Positions 1 through 9,900 are shown, counted from the stretch's first letter. The stretch: DNA of 64,000 bases from Aureimonas populi (GCF_017815515.1 NZ_CP072611.1:3038001-3102000); one strand, 5' to 3'. A program made the numbers and translations. The notes: generated by a model not told the origin, from the letters alone.

Positions 1-137
1 TCCAGCGTCTCGCGCGCCTCGCGCAGGATATCGGCTTTCCAGGCAAGCAGCTTGCGGCGGAAATACTCCCGCTGGCGGTCGTTCATGAACGCGCCTTCAT
101 CGGAGAGAGGGTCGCCGAACGGCAAGGTTTCGCTCAT
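1..137 (-). CDS. dksA: DksA-type RNA polymerase-binding transcription factor (5' part, cut by window edge)
   Basis: Only the first 45 codons lie in the window. The peptide starts MSETLPFGDPLSDEGAF and continues with MNDRQREYFRRKLLAWK, the conserved N-terminal coiled-coil region of alphaproteobacterial DksA; it runs off the edge before the zinc finger. DksA binds the RNA polymerase secondary channel and, with ppGpp, adjusts transcription during the stringent response. The ATG is preceded by GGAGG at a normal distance, and a good sigma70-like promoter lies just upstream. Identity rests on this N-terminal block alone, but the block is distinctive. Confidence 0.85.
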   Translation of the reverse strand, partial: MSETLPFGDPLSDEGAFMNDRQREYFRRKLLAWKADILREARETL

Positions 138-165
138 CTCATCCTCCAAGCTGCAAGTGGCGGTG

Positions 166-194
166 CTTATACCCACGGTTTCCATAGGGAACAA
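166..194 (-). promoter_or_regulatory. Candidate sigma70-type promoter of dksA
   Basis: On the minus strand a TTGTTC hexamer (189-194) and a TATAAG hexamer (166-171) are separated by exactly 17 bases. Transcription would start near 159, giving a leader of about 22 bases that contains the dksA ribosome binding site. The match is seen directly; its use is inferred. Confidence 0.5.
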
Positions 195-399
195 GGCGGT
201 TGTGCCACCCCAGCCCCATGCACGCGCCTGTGCTAAACGACTAGGATTCAAGCCCTTTAGCGGCCGCTGCCTAAAAATCGACGATGACGCTTGCGTGAGC
301 GTTGCCCTCTTGCATCGCCTGCCTCGCACCGTGGATGCGACCTTCGCTCGCTTCGCGGCCGGTTGCCGAAGGGCGCGAGTTCTGCCCTATTTGGTCTCC

Positions 400-948
400 A
401 TGTCGTTCCCCTGTCGCCTGCATCTCTTGCGTCACGCATCCGCCGCCTGGCCGCTGCCGGGCGGTGACGATTACGAGCGCAGCCTCGATGAGGCGGGCCG
501 GCAGCAGGCCCGCGCGCTGGCCCGCATCCTTCGCGAACGGGGGATCGCCTATGACGCGGTGGTCTGCTCCGGCGCGGTCAGGGCCCGCCAGACGCTGGCG
601 GCCCTGGACAAGGCATCCCTGCGAACCGAGCCCGTGTTCGACGATGCGCTCTATCACGGAGGGCCGCAGGCCTATCGCGAAGCGCTCGGGCGTGCAGGCG
701 GTGGCACGATCCTGCTCCTCGGGCACAATCCGATGATCGAGCAGTTCGCCATAGACTTGGCGGCGCAGGGCGAAGCGGCCGCGTTGCAGGCGCTTCACGC
801 GGGATTTGCAACCTGTGCGCTGGCCGTGCTGCGGGTCGATCTCAGCGGCGCCGGCTATCTCGAAGAGATGCTTGATCCGGAGGATGCCGGCGCCGGCTCC
901 TGTCGCGAGGGGCGACGGCCCCCTATATCCGGCCTCCCGCCAGCTTGA
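400..948 (+). CDS. sixA: SixA-like histidine phosphatase
   Basis: A 182-residue histidine phosphatase-superfamily protein. The phospho-acceptor motif is LLRHASA (Arg11-His12), the SxAxRAxQT motif lies at about 57-65, and the second catalytic histidine is in LLLGHNP (His109). Size and motifs fit the SixA subfamily, which in E. coli dephosphorylates phosphohistidine proteins; the substrate here is unknown. The frame is open upstream to base 52, but that extension has no domain similarity and overlaps the dksA promoter and start, so I use the ATG right before the RHG motif. It ends 16 bases before ycjX and may be cotranscribed with it. Confidence 0.85.
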   Translation: MSFPCRLHLLRHASAAWPLPGGDDYERSLDEAGRQQARALARILRERGIAYDAVVCSGAVRARQTLAALDKASLRTEPVFDDALYHGGPQAYREALGRAGGGTILLLGHNPMIEQFAIDLAAQGEAAALQALHAGFATCALAVLRVDLSGAGYLEEMLDPEDAGAGSCREGRRPPISGLPPA

Positions 949-964
949 GGACGCCGCCCGCCCC

Positions 965-2413
965 ATGACCTCCATTGCCGACGAAGCACGGATCGCCTTC
1001 GACAATCTTTCCGAGCGCGCCACCGGCCTCTTCCATCCGACGCTTCGGCTCGGCGTGGCCGGCCTCTCGCGCGCCGGCAAGACCGTCTTCATCACCGCGC
1101 TCGTCCACAATCTGCTGCATGGCGGCCGGCTGCCGCTCTTTGCCGCGCAGGCGGGCGGGCGGATCGGCCGGACCTATCTGGAGGAGCAGCCGGACGATGC
1201 CGTGCCCCGCTTCCAGTACGAGGAGCATGTGCGCGCGCTTCTGGAGGATCGGCTCTGGCCCGATTCCACCCGCGCGATCTCCGAGCTGCGGCTGACCATC
1301 GAATTCGAGTCTGCCTCCGGCTGGTCGCGCATGTTCTCGGCCGGCAAGCTCTCGCTCGACATCGTAGACTACCCCGGCGAATGGCTTCTCGACCTGCCGC
1401 TTCTGGAGAAGGACTTCGCCCGGTTCTCCAAGGAGGCCGTGGAGCGGGCCCGCCTGCCGGGCCGTGAGGCACTGGCCGGAGATTTCCTGGCCATCCTTGA
1501 CGGGATAGACCCGGCCGCCGAGGCCGACGAGGTCACGAGCGCCCGTCTCCATTCCGCCTTCGCCGAATATCTGCGCCGCTGCCGGGCGGATACCACGGCG
1601 CTCTCCACCCTGCCGCCCGGCCGCTTCCTCATGCCGGGCGATCTGGAGGGATCGCCCGCCCTCACTTTCGGCCCGCTGAATGTCGACCCGGCGGCCGCCC
1701 CCTATCCGAAGGGCAGCTTCGGCGCCGTTCATGCGCGCCGCTACGAAGCCTATAAGAGCGTGGTGGTGAAGCCCTTCTTCCGGGATCATTTCGCCCGGCT
1801 CGACCGGCAGATCCTCCTCGTCGACGTGATGCAGGCCATCAATGCCGGGCCTGCGGCGGTGCGCGACCTCGAAGCGGCTCTGGCCGATATCCTCGCCTGC
1901 TTCCGGCCGGGCCGCGCAAGCTGGCTGGGCTCCCTCCTCTCCCGGCGCATGGACCGCATCCTCGTGGCCGCGACCAAGGCGGATCATCTCCATCGCGAAA
2001 GCCACCGCCGCCTGGAGGCGGTGGTGCGCCGCCTCGTGGAGGACGCCATTCGCCGGGCGGAGTTTTCCGGGGCACAGGTTGATATCGTCGCCATGGCTGC
2101 GATCCGCGCGACGCGCGAGGCCAATGTGGAGGACGGCGGCGAGCGACTGCCCGTCATCGTCGGCACGCCCATGGCGGGCGAGGAGATCGCGGGGCGGCGC
2201 TTCGACGGGCAGACGGAAACAGCCGTGTTCCCCGGTGACCTGCCGGAAGACCCGGCGCGCCTCCTCAAGGGCGAGGTCCGCGCCGATCCGCTGACCTTCG
2301 TGCGCTTCCGCCCGCCCCGGCTGGAGCGCACCGCCGAGGGCCTGACCCTGTCTCTTCCCCACATCCGGCTCGACAGGGCGCTTCAATTCCTCGTGGGAGA
2401 CCGGCTGGCATGA
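965..2413 (+). CDS. ycjX: YcjX family P-loop GTPase-like protein (DUF463)
   Basis: A 482-residue protein with a P-loop GLSRAGKT at residues 33-40 and a DYPGEWLLDLPLL segment in the place of the G3 (DxxG) motif. This is the YcjX/DUF463 family of predicted nucleotide-binding proteins. In enterobacteria ycjX is paired with ycjF in a phage-shock/stress regulon; in alphaproteobacteria its role is unclear. The ATG is chosen because the family sequence starts there; the open frame extends back into sixA. The stop overlaps the start of the next gene (ATGA), so the two are translationally coupled. Confidence 0.88.
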   Translation: MTSIADEARIAFDNLSERATGLFHPTLRLGVAGLSRAGKTVFITALVHNLLHGGRLPLFAAQAGGRIGRTYLEEQPDDAVPRFQYEEHVRALLEDRLWPDSTRAISELRLTIEFESASGWSRMFSAGKLSLDIVDYPGEWLLDLPLLEKDFARFSKEAVERARLPGREALAGDFLAILDGIDPAAEADEVTSARLHSAFAEYLRRCRADTTALSTLPPGRFLMPGDLEGSPALTFGPLNVDPAAAPYPKGSFGAVHARRYEAYKSVVVKPFFRDHFARLDRQILLVDVMQAINAGPAAVRDLEAALADILACFRPGRASWLGSLLSRRMDRILVAATKADHLHRESHRRLEAVVRRLVEDAIRRAEFSGAQVDIVAMAAIRATREANVEDGGERLPVIVGTPMAGEEIAGRRFDGQTETAVFPGDLPEDPARLLKGEVRADPLTFVRFRPPRLERTAEGLTLSLPHIRLDRALQFLVGDRLA

Positions 2414-3474
2414 GCGAGACACCGCCGCGCGGCCCCCGCGTGTTCGACGCGCCGGGCGCGCCAGGCAAAGCGCCGCCCGCCCCACGTGCCCCGCGCGCGG
2501 TGACGGACCTCGAGCGCGTCGAGATCGAGCCGGACGAGGCGCTGGAACGAGAGGCTCTCGATGCGCTCGACGCGGCACCCGCCCGGCGGCGGCCCCGCGC
2601 CGGCGGGCTCACCTTCGGCAAGGTGTTCCTTACCGCCCTCGGCGCCGTCGTCTCCCTTGCCATCGGTCTCACGCTCGACAGCCTCGTTCGCGATCTCTTC
2701 GCCCGCGCCGACTGGCTCGGCTGGGTCGCGCTCGCCGCCTCCGCCCTGCTGGTGGTCGGGGCGCTGGGTGTCGTGATGCGCGAGATCATCGGGCTCATGC
2801 GCCTGCGCGCCGTGGAGGCCGAACGAAGGGCGGCCCTAACGGCCTTTGAGAAGAACGACGAGGCGCAGGCGAAGGCCGCCGTGGCCGGGCTGGGCGGCAT
2901 CCTCGCCGGGCGAACGGAGATCGCCGCCGGGCGCGCACGGATGGAGAGCCTCAAGGATGAGGTGATCGACGGGCGCGATCTGGTGGCGCTGGCCGAACGC
3001 GAGCTCCTGCTGCCGCTGGACGCCAAGGCGCGGGCTCTCGTCCTCGGCTCGGCCAAGCGCGTTTCGGTGGTCACGGCCGTCAGCCCCCGCGCGCTGGTGG
3101 ACCTCGCCTTCGTCTTCTTCGAAACGGTGCGGCTCATCCGCAAGATGTCGGAGCTTTACGGTGCGCGGCCGGGCACGATCGGCCTGGTGCGGCTGACGCG
3201 CGACGTGCTGGCGCATCTGGCCGTGACGGGCTCGATCGCCGTGGGAGACAGCCTCGTGCAGCAGGTGGTCGGCCATGGCCTCGCGGCCCGGCTCTCGGCC
3301 AAGCTCGGCGAAGGCGTCGTCAACGGCCTTCTGACCGCCCGCATCGGCCTGGCGGCCATGGACCTGTGCCGGCCCATGCCCTTCCTGACGGTCAAACGCC
3401 CGGCCATCGGAGATTTCATGAGCGATCTCACGGGTTTGTCAGGGACACGCGAGCCCGTGCGCCCGCCATCGTGA
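2410..3474 (+). CDS. YcjF/TIGR01620 family membrane protein (DUF697)
   Basis: A 354-residue membrane protein. A charged and proline-rich N-terminus (1-68) is followed by two hydrophobic helices (about 73-89 and 102-122), a soluble segment, and a C-terminal region rich in small and hydrophobic residues that matches the DUF697 part of TIGR01620/YcjF proteins. The start overlaps the ycjX stop by four bases, the same pairing as ycjX-ycjF in E. coli. Molecular function is not known. The next gene is separated by about 95 bases. Confidence 0.8.
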   Translation: MSETPPRGPRVFDAPGAPGKAPPAPRAPRAVTDLERVEIEPDEALEREALDALDAAPARRRPRAGGLTFGKVFLTALGAVVSLAIGLTLDSLVRDLFARADWLGWVALAASALLVVGALGVVMREIIGLMRLRAVEAERRAALTAFEKNDEAQAKAAVAGLGGILAGRTEIAAGRARMESLKDEVIDGRDLVALAERELLLPLDAKARALVLGSAKRVSVVTAVSPRALVDLAFVFFETVRLIRKMSELYGARPGTIGLVRLTRDVLAHLAVTGSIAVGDSLVQQVVGHGLAARLSAKLGEGVVNGLLTARIGLAAMDLCRPMPFLTVKRPAIGDFMSDLTGLSGTREPVRPPS

Positions 3475-3570
3475 TCAGCCCCGCAAGGATCGGTTAACCC
3501 TTACGAGCGATAAAGAATGGGTCAGCCGCGTCTGTTTCCCGTGGCATTTCAGGACCAGAAGAGCCCGCTC

Positions 3571-4107
3571 ATGTTCCGTTCCTTCGCCGCCGGACTTGGT
3601 CTTTTCGTCAGCGCCGCGGCGCTCGCGCCCGTGCCGGCCTTTGCCGACCCGGAAGCGGCGTTCTTCAACAATGTCGTCGGCCGCTGGACCGGCGCGGGGG
3701 AGATCGTGGCGGGCAAGTACAAGGGCACGCGCTTTTCATGCGACCTGGCGGGCAATGTCCCGTCCACGGACGTGGGCATGGCGCTGGACGGCTCGTGCCG
3801 CGTCGGCCTCTTCTCCCAACGCATGAGCGCCGAGATCAACCGGCGCGACGGCCGCCTTGTCGGCGCCTTCCTCGACGGTGCAGAGGGCGCCGGCCTCGAC
3901 ATCGTCTCCGGCCAGTTGGACGGTGAGCGCATGGTCTTCGGGCTCGATCGCAAGCAGCTCAACGGCGCCATGGTCGCGCGCCTCGAGGGCACCGACACGA
4001 TGAACGTAACGGTCTCCGTGCGCGTCGGCGAGGAGCTCGTCCCCGTCATCGGAATGAACCTGAAGCGGGACGGCGCACCGGTACGCCAGACCGCCTTGCG
4101 GAACTAG
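3571..4107 (+). CDS. Secreted hypothetical protein
   Basis: A 178-residue protein with a clear Sec signal peptide (MFRSFAAGLGLFVSAAALAPVPAFA, cleavage near residue 25). The mature part starts with an NNVVGRWTGAGEIVAGKYKG-like block and is predicted mostly beta strand, resembling small periplasmic proteins found across Rhizobiales. I cannot name a function. An earlier in-frame ATG at 3517 would put 18 residues before the signal peptide, so the later ATG is preferred. The gene converges on folK; the two stop codons share the palindrome CTAG (4104-4107). Confidence 0.7.
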   Translation: MFRSFAAGLGLFVSAAALAPVPAFADPEAAFFNNVVGRWTGAGEIVAGKYKGTRFSCDLAGNVPSTDVGMALDGSCRVGLFSQRMSAEINRRDGRLVGAFLDGAEGAGLDIVSGQLDGERMVFGLDRKQLNGAMVARLEGTDTMNVTVSVRVGEELVPVIGMNLKRDGAPVRQTALRN

Positions 4108-4604
4108 CCCCGCCACCACTCCCCATCGACGCTCGCGGGCGCGATGCCGGACAGGTCGGCCTGCCGCGCCCATGCCTCGATCGGCCTGCCGCGGATCGTC
4201 AGCGCCGGCGCGATCTCGGCCAGCGGCACCAGCACGAAGGCGCGCTCGGTGAGTCTCGGATGGGGCAGCGTCAGCGCCGCCCCGTTTCGGACGATTCCGC
4301 CATGGTCGAGAATGTCGATGTCGATGATGCGCGGCCCCCACCGCTCGCGGCGCTCGCGCTTCAAGTCTTTTTCCACCCGCAGGCACAGGCGCAGCAGCGC
4401 CTCCGCCTCCAGCGACGTTTCCAGGCTGGCGCAGGCGTTGAGGAAGGAGGGCTGGTCCAGCATCCCCCAGGGCGGCGTCGAATAGAGCCGCGAGACGGAG
4501 ACGACGCGCGTCCCGGCCTGCGAATCGAGTGCCTGGAGGGCGGCGGACATGGCGGCGGCGGGGTCACCGAGATTGCCGCCGAGCCCAAGATAGGAGAGCG
4601 TCAT
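4104..4604 (-). CDS. folK: 2-amino-4-hydroxy-6-hydroxymethyldihydropteridine diphosphokinase
   Basis: The 166-residue HPPK transfers pyrophosphate from ATP to the pterin before condensation with p-aminobenzoate in folate synthesis. Seen here: N-terminal LGLGGNLGDP, the RWGPRIIDIDIL metal and ATP-binding motif, and LPHPRLTERAFVLVPLAEI. The length is normal. The ATG overlaps the stop of folP, so the two enzymes are translated as a coupled pair. The folB aldolase gene, which I recall as commonly lying between folP and folK in relatives, is absent here. The stop codon overlaps the convergent neighbour's stop. Confidence 0.95.
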   Translation of the reverse strand: MTLSYLGLGGNLGDPAAAMSAALQALDSQAGTRVVSVSRLYSTPPWGMLDQPSFLNACASLETSLEAEALLRLCLRVEKDLKRERRERWGPRIIDIDILDHGGIVRNGAALTLPHPRLTERAFVLVPLAEIAPALTIRGRPIEAWARQADLSGIAPASVDGEWWRG

Positions 4605-5461
4605 GCGCCCTTCCCGGCCGCAGCCAGCAGCGCATCGGCAACGGCCAGCGCCTCGCGGTTCATCACCACGTCGTGTACGCGGAAGATTGAGGCGCCCCGC
4701 TCGCGCAGCAGCACGGAGGTGGCGGCCGTGCCGGCGTCGGCCCGCACATCCGCCCGCCCGCTCAGCGCGCGCACGAATCGCTTGCGCGAGGTGCCGACGA
4801 GGATGGGAAGGCCGAAGGCTTGCAGCTCTTCCATGCGCAGCATCAGCTCGACGTTCTCGTCCACGTCCTTGGCGAAGCCGAAGCCGGGATCGAGCACGAT
4901 CCGCTCGCGCGCCACGCCCGCCTTTCCCGCGATCTGAAGGGAGCGGGAGAGGAACGCGCGCTGATCCTCGATCACGTCGGGCAGGCGCTCACGCTCCCGG
5001 CCCGTGTGCATCAGGCAAAGCCCCGCGCCCGTCTCGGCCGCCACGCGGGCGATGGCGGGCTCCTTCTGCGCGCCCCACACGTCGTTGACGATGTGGGCGC
5101 CGGCGGCCACCGCGAGCCGGGCGGTCTCGGCGCGATAGGTATCGATCGAGATCAGCGCGGAGGTGCGCGCGGCCAGGGCCTCGATGACGGGCAGTACGCG
5201 TGCCTGCTCCTCCTGCGCCGAAACGGCCTCTCCACCGGGGCGGGTCGATTCGCCGCCGATATCGAGGATGTCCGCCCCCTCCTCCACCATCCGCAGCCCC
5301 GCCCGGCACGCCGCCTCGACGTCTCCGCCATAGGCTCCGCCGTCCGAGAAGCTGTCGGGCGTGGCGTTCACGATTCCCATGACCACGGAGCGCGCGCCGA
5401 GTTCCAACTCCCGGCCATGGGCCAGCAGCCACCGACGCGGCCGGGGCAGAACGAGTTTCAT
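4601..5461 (-). CDS. folP: Dihydropteroate synthase
   Basis: A 286-residue TIM-barrel enzyme that joins the pterin pyrophosphate to p-aminobenzoate; it is the sulfonamide target. Motifs in order: MGIVNATPDSFSDGG, DIGGESTRPGG, the NDV segment, VLDPGFGFAKD and VGTSRKRF, all standard for FolP. It is the first gene of a two-gene folP-folK unit on the minus strand. It diverges from the DUF922 gene across a 137-base gap that must hold both promoters. Confidence 0.95.
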   Translation of the reverse strand: MKLVLPRPRRWLLAHGRELELGARSVVMGIVNATPDSFSDGGAYGGDVEAACRAGLRMVEEGADILDIGGESTRPGGEAVSAQEEQARVLPVIEALAARTSALISIDTYRAETARLAVAAGAHIVNDVWGAQKEPAIARVAAETGAGLCLMHTGRERERLPDVIEDQRAFLSRSLQIAGKAGVARERIVLDPGFGFAKDVDENVELMLRMEELQAFGLPILVGTSRKRFVRALSGRADVRADAGTAATSVLLRERGASIFRVHDVVMNREALAVADALLAAAGKGA

Positions 5462-5598
5462 CGAATGATCACCGATTTGTTGAGCATGTCATGGTTTGTC
5501 GCCGGGCCTGTGGCTGATATGCGCTTTGTGGCGTTTGCGGGCCGGGATAGCGTTCCACCGCAAGGATTCAAAGCTTCGCCAGAACAAAGGGGGCGCCG

Positions 5599-6192
5599 AT
5601 GATGCGGTCCATCGCATGTCTCGTTGCCGCCACCGTGGCGCTGGCCGCCCCCGCATGGGCCGCGGAGGTGCGCGAGAGCACCACCTATTTCTCCGTCCGC
5701 GGCTCCACGCTGGAGGAGATCGACGAGGATCTGGCGTCCAGGGGGCCGTTGCTCGCGTCCTCGGGCATGCGCCATCCCGGCTCCACGACCGTCAGCTTCG
5801 ATGGGCAGGTGACCTATGCGGCGGACGAGGGCCTGTGCCGCGTCGACGAGGTCCAGCTCGCCCTCGACCTGCAGATGACCCTGCCCCGCTGGACCGCCCC
5901 GCGCGATGCCTCGCCGGAAACGGCGCTGATCTGGAACACGCTGGCCAGCGACATCGAGCGCCACGAGCGCGAGCACGCGACGATCGCCCGCCACTGGCTT
6001 CGCCGGATGGAAAGCGCATTGCGCAACCTGCGCCCGGAGCGCGACTGCGCCAGGATGGAAGAGCGCGTGAGGACCGCGACGGGGCGCTATCTCGCATGGC
6101 ACGAGAAGGCGCAGAACGATTTCGATACGCTGGAAGGCCGCGAGATCGGCTTTCGCCTGCGCCGCGCCCTTCGCCAGACTGCGGCGCAGTAG
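5599..6192 (+). CDS. DUF922 family secreted protein, putative Zn-dependent protease
   Basis: A 197-residue exported protein. A signal peptide (residues 1-21, ending AWA) is followed by a region typical of DUF922. Residues His122-Glu123-x-x-His126 with His132 form HExxHxxxxxH, the layout of a metzincin-type zinc site, which supports the family's label as a predicted secreted Zn-dependent protease. Two cysteines (Cys80 and one near 156) could form a disulfide in the periplasm. A purine-rich AAAGGGGG lies ahead of the ATG. No substrate is known. It is followed by the convergent ferredoxin gene after three bases. Confidence 0.72.
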   Translation: MMRSIACLVAATVALAAPAWAAEVRESTTYFSVRGSTLEEIDEDLASRGPLLASSGMRHPGSTTVSFDGQVTYAADEGLCRVDEVQLALDLQMTLPRWTAPRDASPETALIWNTLASDIERHEREHATIARHWLRRMESALRNLRPERDCARMEERVRTATGRYLAWHEKAQNDFDTLEGREIGFRLRRALRQTAAQ

Positions 6193-6195
6193 GCG

Positions 6196-6516
6196 TCAGC
6201 CCTGGCGCTCTGGCACGTTGAGCACCAGCCCGTCGAGTTCGGGGCGCACGCGGATCTGGCAGGAAAGGCGCGAGTTCGGCCTCACGTCGTAGGCGAAGTC
6301 GAGCATGTCCTCCTCCATCTCCGCCGGCTCGCCCACCGCTTCGCGCCAATCCTCCGCGACATAGACATGGCAGGTCGCGCAGGCGCAGGCCCCGCCGCAA
6401 TCGGCATCGATGCCCGGAACGTCGTGGCGAACCGCGTTCTCCATCGCCGTCGAGCCGTCCGGCGCCTCGATCGGATAGCGCGCGCCGTCCATGGTCACGA
6501 AGGTAATCGTCGTCAT
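6196..6516 (-). CDS. 2Fe-2S ferredoxin (adrenodoxin type)
   Basis: A 106-residue ferredoxin. Cys40, Cys46, Cys49 and Cys86 have the C-x5-C-x2-C ... C spacing of vertebrate/bacterial (adrenodoxin or Isc-type) 2Fe-2S ferredoxins; Cys44 is an extra cysteine inside the loop. The motif [16 protein letters not shown] is diagnostic. Such proteins carry electrons to cytochromes P450, to Fe-S assembly or to oxygenases. No partner gene is nearby, so the physiological acceptor is unknown. Confidence 0.9.
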   Translation of the reverse strand: MTTITFVTMDGARYPIEAPDGSTAMENAVRHDVPGIDADCGGACACATCHVYVAEDWREAVGEPAEMEEDMLDFAYDVRPNSRLSCQIRVRPELDGLVLNVPERQG

Positions 6517-6927
6517 GACTCACCGTTTGGCGTCCGGCCCCTGCCCTGTCAACGGGCCCGCCAAGCGGCGCGACGGGCGAATCGAGGACGACCTTTTGGC
6601 CCGCTTGGTGTATGTTGCGCTAAGAACGGCATGCGGATGCGAGGCAGTCCGCAGCGATCTTCATGGGGCGACCGCCCTGCGTTCCGGGGTTCCGGGGCCA
6701 CATCCGCTCGAAATTTCGCGGTATCGTTAACCTTATGTTTAAACTTGTAGGTATCGCGCCGTTTTACTGTTTCTTTCGATCCGGGTGGTCACTACCATAA
6801 CCGATGAGCCAGTGCGTCCGCGTCATCTATTGGGGCGCTCTGGAGCGTCGGCGGCATGGATGGGCGGGTACGCGCCCGCGCCAGTTTCGCCGACGGCAAT
6901 GGGTAACGAGTATCGAGGCGGCGCAAG
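6517..6927 (+). other. 411-base divergent intergenic region between ferredoxin and GPR-like gene
   Basis: No convincing gene is present; the short open frames lack recognisable protein features. The stretch 6720-6800 is noticeably AT-richer than the surroundings, as expected for a promoter area. It contains TTAACC at 6727 and TTAA at 6739 with 8 bases between the two TTAA half-sites, one more than the CtrA consensus, so I do not call it a CtrA site. I could not identify a clear -35/-10 pair. Confidence 0.4.
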
Positions 6928-9900
6928 ATGTCGAATATCAAGACGGCCGAGCAGCTTTCGGACGAGGCTTTGTTCGAGCTTGAAGAGGCACTGCGCGACG
7001 CGGACTTCATGGAGGCCGGTGGCGAAGCGCCCCGGGAGCCGGTAACCGCCTCGGCGGATCGCGACAGCGAGCTGGAGCGCGCCTTCGAGGAGTTCGACCG
7101 CAATTTCGAGGAGGCCGCCGGCGCCATACGCCACGAGGCCGAGCCACAGGCGAGCGACCCCGCCGGCTTCGAGATGCCCGAGCCCGAATTGCCCGAAACC
7201 GATCTCGCGCAGGAAAGCGAGGCCGCCGCGACGGCGGCTGCCGCGTCCTTCGTCTCGCGCGAGCGGGATGGCGGCCCGGCCCGGCGCGGCGGCGAGGACG
7301 CCGGCACGCGCGCCGCCGCTTCCTTCCGCAAGAGCGCGGCCAATGACGAGGCCCGCTCCGCCCACGCCCTTGCCGAGGGTCTCTTCTCGCGCCGCGCCTC
7401 CCGCCGCCCGCTGGTGGTGGGTGCGATGTCCTCCGTGGCCTGGGTGGCGCTGGTGGGTGCGGCGACGGCCGGTTGGGTCGGCTCGGGCGCGGCCGGCGCC
7501 ATGGGAGTGGACGGCCTCCTCATGGGCATTCTCGTCGCCGCCGGCCTGCTGCCGGTCTTCCCCATCATGGGCACGGCCCTGATGGTGCAGCGCGGCCAGG
7601 ACCTGCGCCTTGCCACGCGCTCGCTGGCGGAAGTCGCGTTGCGGCTGGCCGAGCCCGAATCGGTGGCCGGCGAGCGCATCACGACTCTGGGCCAGGCCAT
7701 TCGCCGCGAGGTGTCCGCGCTGGGCGAGGGCGTGGAGCGCTCCCTCTCGCGCATGAGCGAGCTGGAATCTCTGGTGCGCGACGAAGTGGGCTCGCTCGAG
7801 CGAGCCTATGCCGATAACGAGGCACGCATTCGCACGCTGGTCTCGGACCTCGCCGCCGAGCGCGAATCCATGCTGAACCATGCGGAGAAGCTGCGCGGCT
7901 CGCTCGTCGGCTCGCATCAGAGCCTGATCGAGGATGTCGATTCGGCCTCCAGCGAAGTGCTGCGGCGGATCGAGGAGGCCGGCGCCCGCTTCGACGCCAT
8001 GCTCGCGGAGCGCGGAACGGCGCTGACGGACGAGCACGAGGGCCGCGCCAACAGGCTGGTGGAAGCCTTCGCCGAGCAGACCCGCCTCGCCGAGGAGCGC
8101 TTGTCTGAGACCGGCGAATCCCTCTCCACGAAGATCGCCTCCGCCGCCGAGGACGCTGCCGCGCGCCTGCGCAGCAGCGCAGAGGAAACGGAGAGCCTCG
8201 TGGCCGCCCGTTCGGCCGAGCTTTCCGAGCGTGCCGCCGAGATGGAGCGCACGTTGGCCGAGGCCACCGGCACGCTCGTCGAACAGGTGAATTCGGCCAA
8301 TGAGAGCGTCTCGTCGGCTCTTCGTGCCGGCACCGAGAGCTTCAGCGAGGAGAATGCCATATTCCTCGCCACGCTCGGCGCCACCCTTTCGGAGCGCAGC
8401 GAGCGCATCGACGCCGATGGCGCGCGCCTTCTGGATGGCGTGGGCGAGCGGCTGGACGAGCGCGCCGCGCGCCTCGGGGCCGAGGGCGACCGCATCCTGC
8501 GCCTTCTGGAAGAGGCGCTGGACCAGCGCATGGAGCGCGCCGGCGCCCTTCTGGGCGAGCGGAACGAAGACATCGTTTCGCAACTCGACAGCCGGCTTGC
8601 CTCGCTGGAGGAGATCGTCGGCGGGCGAGGCGAACGCCTGGTTCAGGCCATCGAGGATCGCGCCGGCGCCATCGAGCGCTCGACCGACCGCATCTCCGAA
8701 AGCCTGCGCGAGCGCACCACCGAGTTCGCACGCTCCCTGGCCGAGCGCACGACGGAGATCGTCCAGGCCTTCAGCCAGGGCCATTCGGAGCTTTCGGCGC
8801 GCACCAGCGACGCCGTGGCGCTGGCCAATGCCAGCCTGGAAAGCCGCGCGGAGGACATCCGCACCACCTTCGGCCAGCGCGTCGAGACCATCGCTGCGCT
8901 CCTGGCCGACCGCAGCAGCGACCTCGACACTTCGCTCGCCTTCGCCCAGGCGACCATGACCACGGCGCTGGAGGAGCGCGGCAACGCCATCACTGAGGCG
9001 GTCGAGGAGCATATCGGGCGCCTAGCCCGCATCTTCGACGGCGCCGAGGGCAAGCTGGCGATCGGCGTGGAGGAGAAGACGCAGGCGCTGGCCGAGGCCA
9101 TCGACAAGCGCAGCGGCCGCATCGCGGGCACGCTGGAGGAGAATCGCGAGCGCATCGAAGCGGGGCTCGACGGCCGCATCGCCTCGATCCAGGAGCTTCT
9201 GGCGAACCGCAGCCAGGCCATCGCGGTCTCGCTGGACGACGGAAGCCGCCGCCTGGAAAGCGCGCTGGACGAGCGTTCCGCCGCCCTCTTCGGCGGCATC
9301 GAGGAGCGCGCGCGCGATCTCACACGCTCGCTCTCCGAAACCGTTGCGGCCAGCGACAGCGCCCTGCGCGACAACAGCCAGCGCATCCTGTCCTCGCTGG
9401 AAAGCCATGCCGCCACGCTCGACAAGGACGTCGTCCAGCGGCTGGAAGAGGCGCTGGCGCGCTCCGACGAGGGCCGCGAGCGCTTCATCGAGCGTGTGAA
9501 CGCCGAGAGCGCGACGGCACGCGACACCTTCGACGACGCCGCCCGCCGCATCGCGGACGAGCTTTCGGCCCGTATCGAGAGCCTGTCGGCCGCGGTGGAG
9601 GAGGCGCGCACTCGCATGCTCGCCGATATCGACCAGAATGCCGGGCGCCTCAGCACCACGCTGGAAGAGCGCGCCGGAAGCTTCTCGCGCGGCATCGACC
9701 AGAGCACCTCCGCCGCGCTGGGCGCGATGGAAAGCGCGCTCTCCATGCTTCTGGAAGGGCTCGAAAACCGCACAGCGAGCCTGCGCGCCGTTGGCGAGGA
9801 CATTCGCGGCACGGTCCTGGCCGGCCTGGAGGAGCGCCTCACCACGGTGCAGCAGCTTCTGGAGGGCTCGCAGTCGGGCTTCCTCACCGGCATCGACGAG

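Noticed and set aside
52..399. N-terminal extension of the SixA-like protein
   Set aside because: It overlaps dksA and its promoter on the other strand and precedes the conserved histidine phosphatase start.
6727..6742. CtrA-like TTAA...TTAA pair upstream of the GPR-like gene
   Set aside because: The spacing is 8 bases rather than 7, so it does not fit the consensus; kept only as a note in the intergenic entry.
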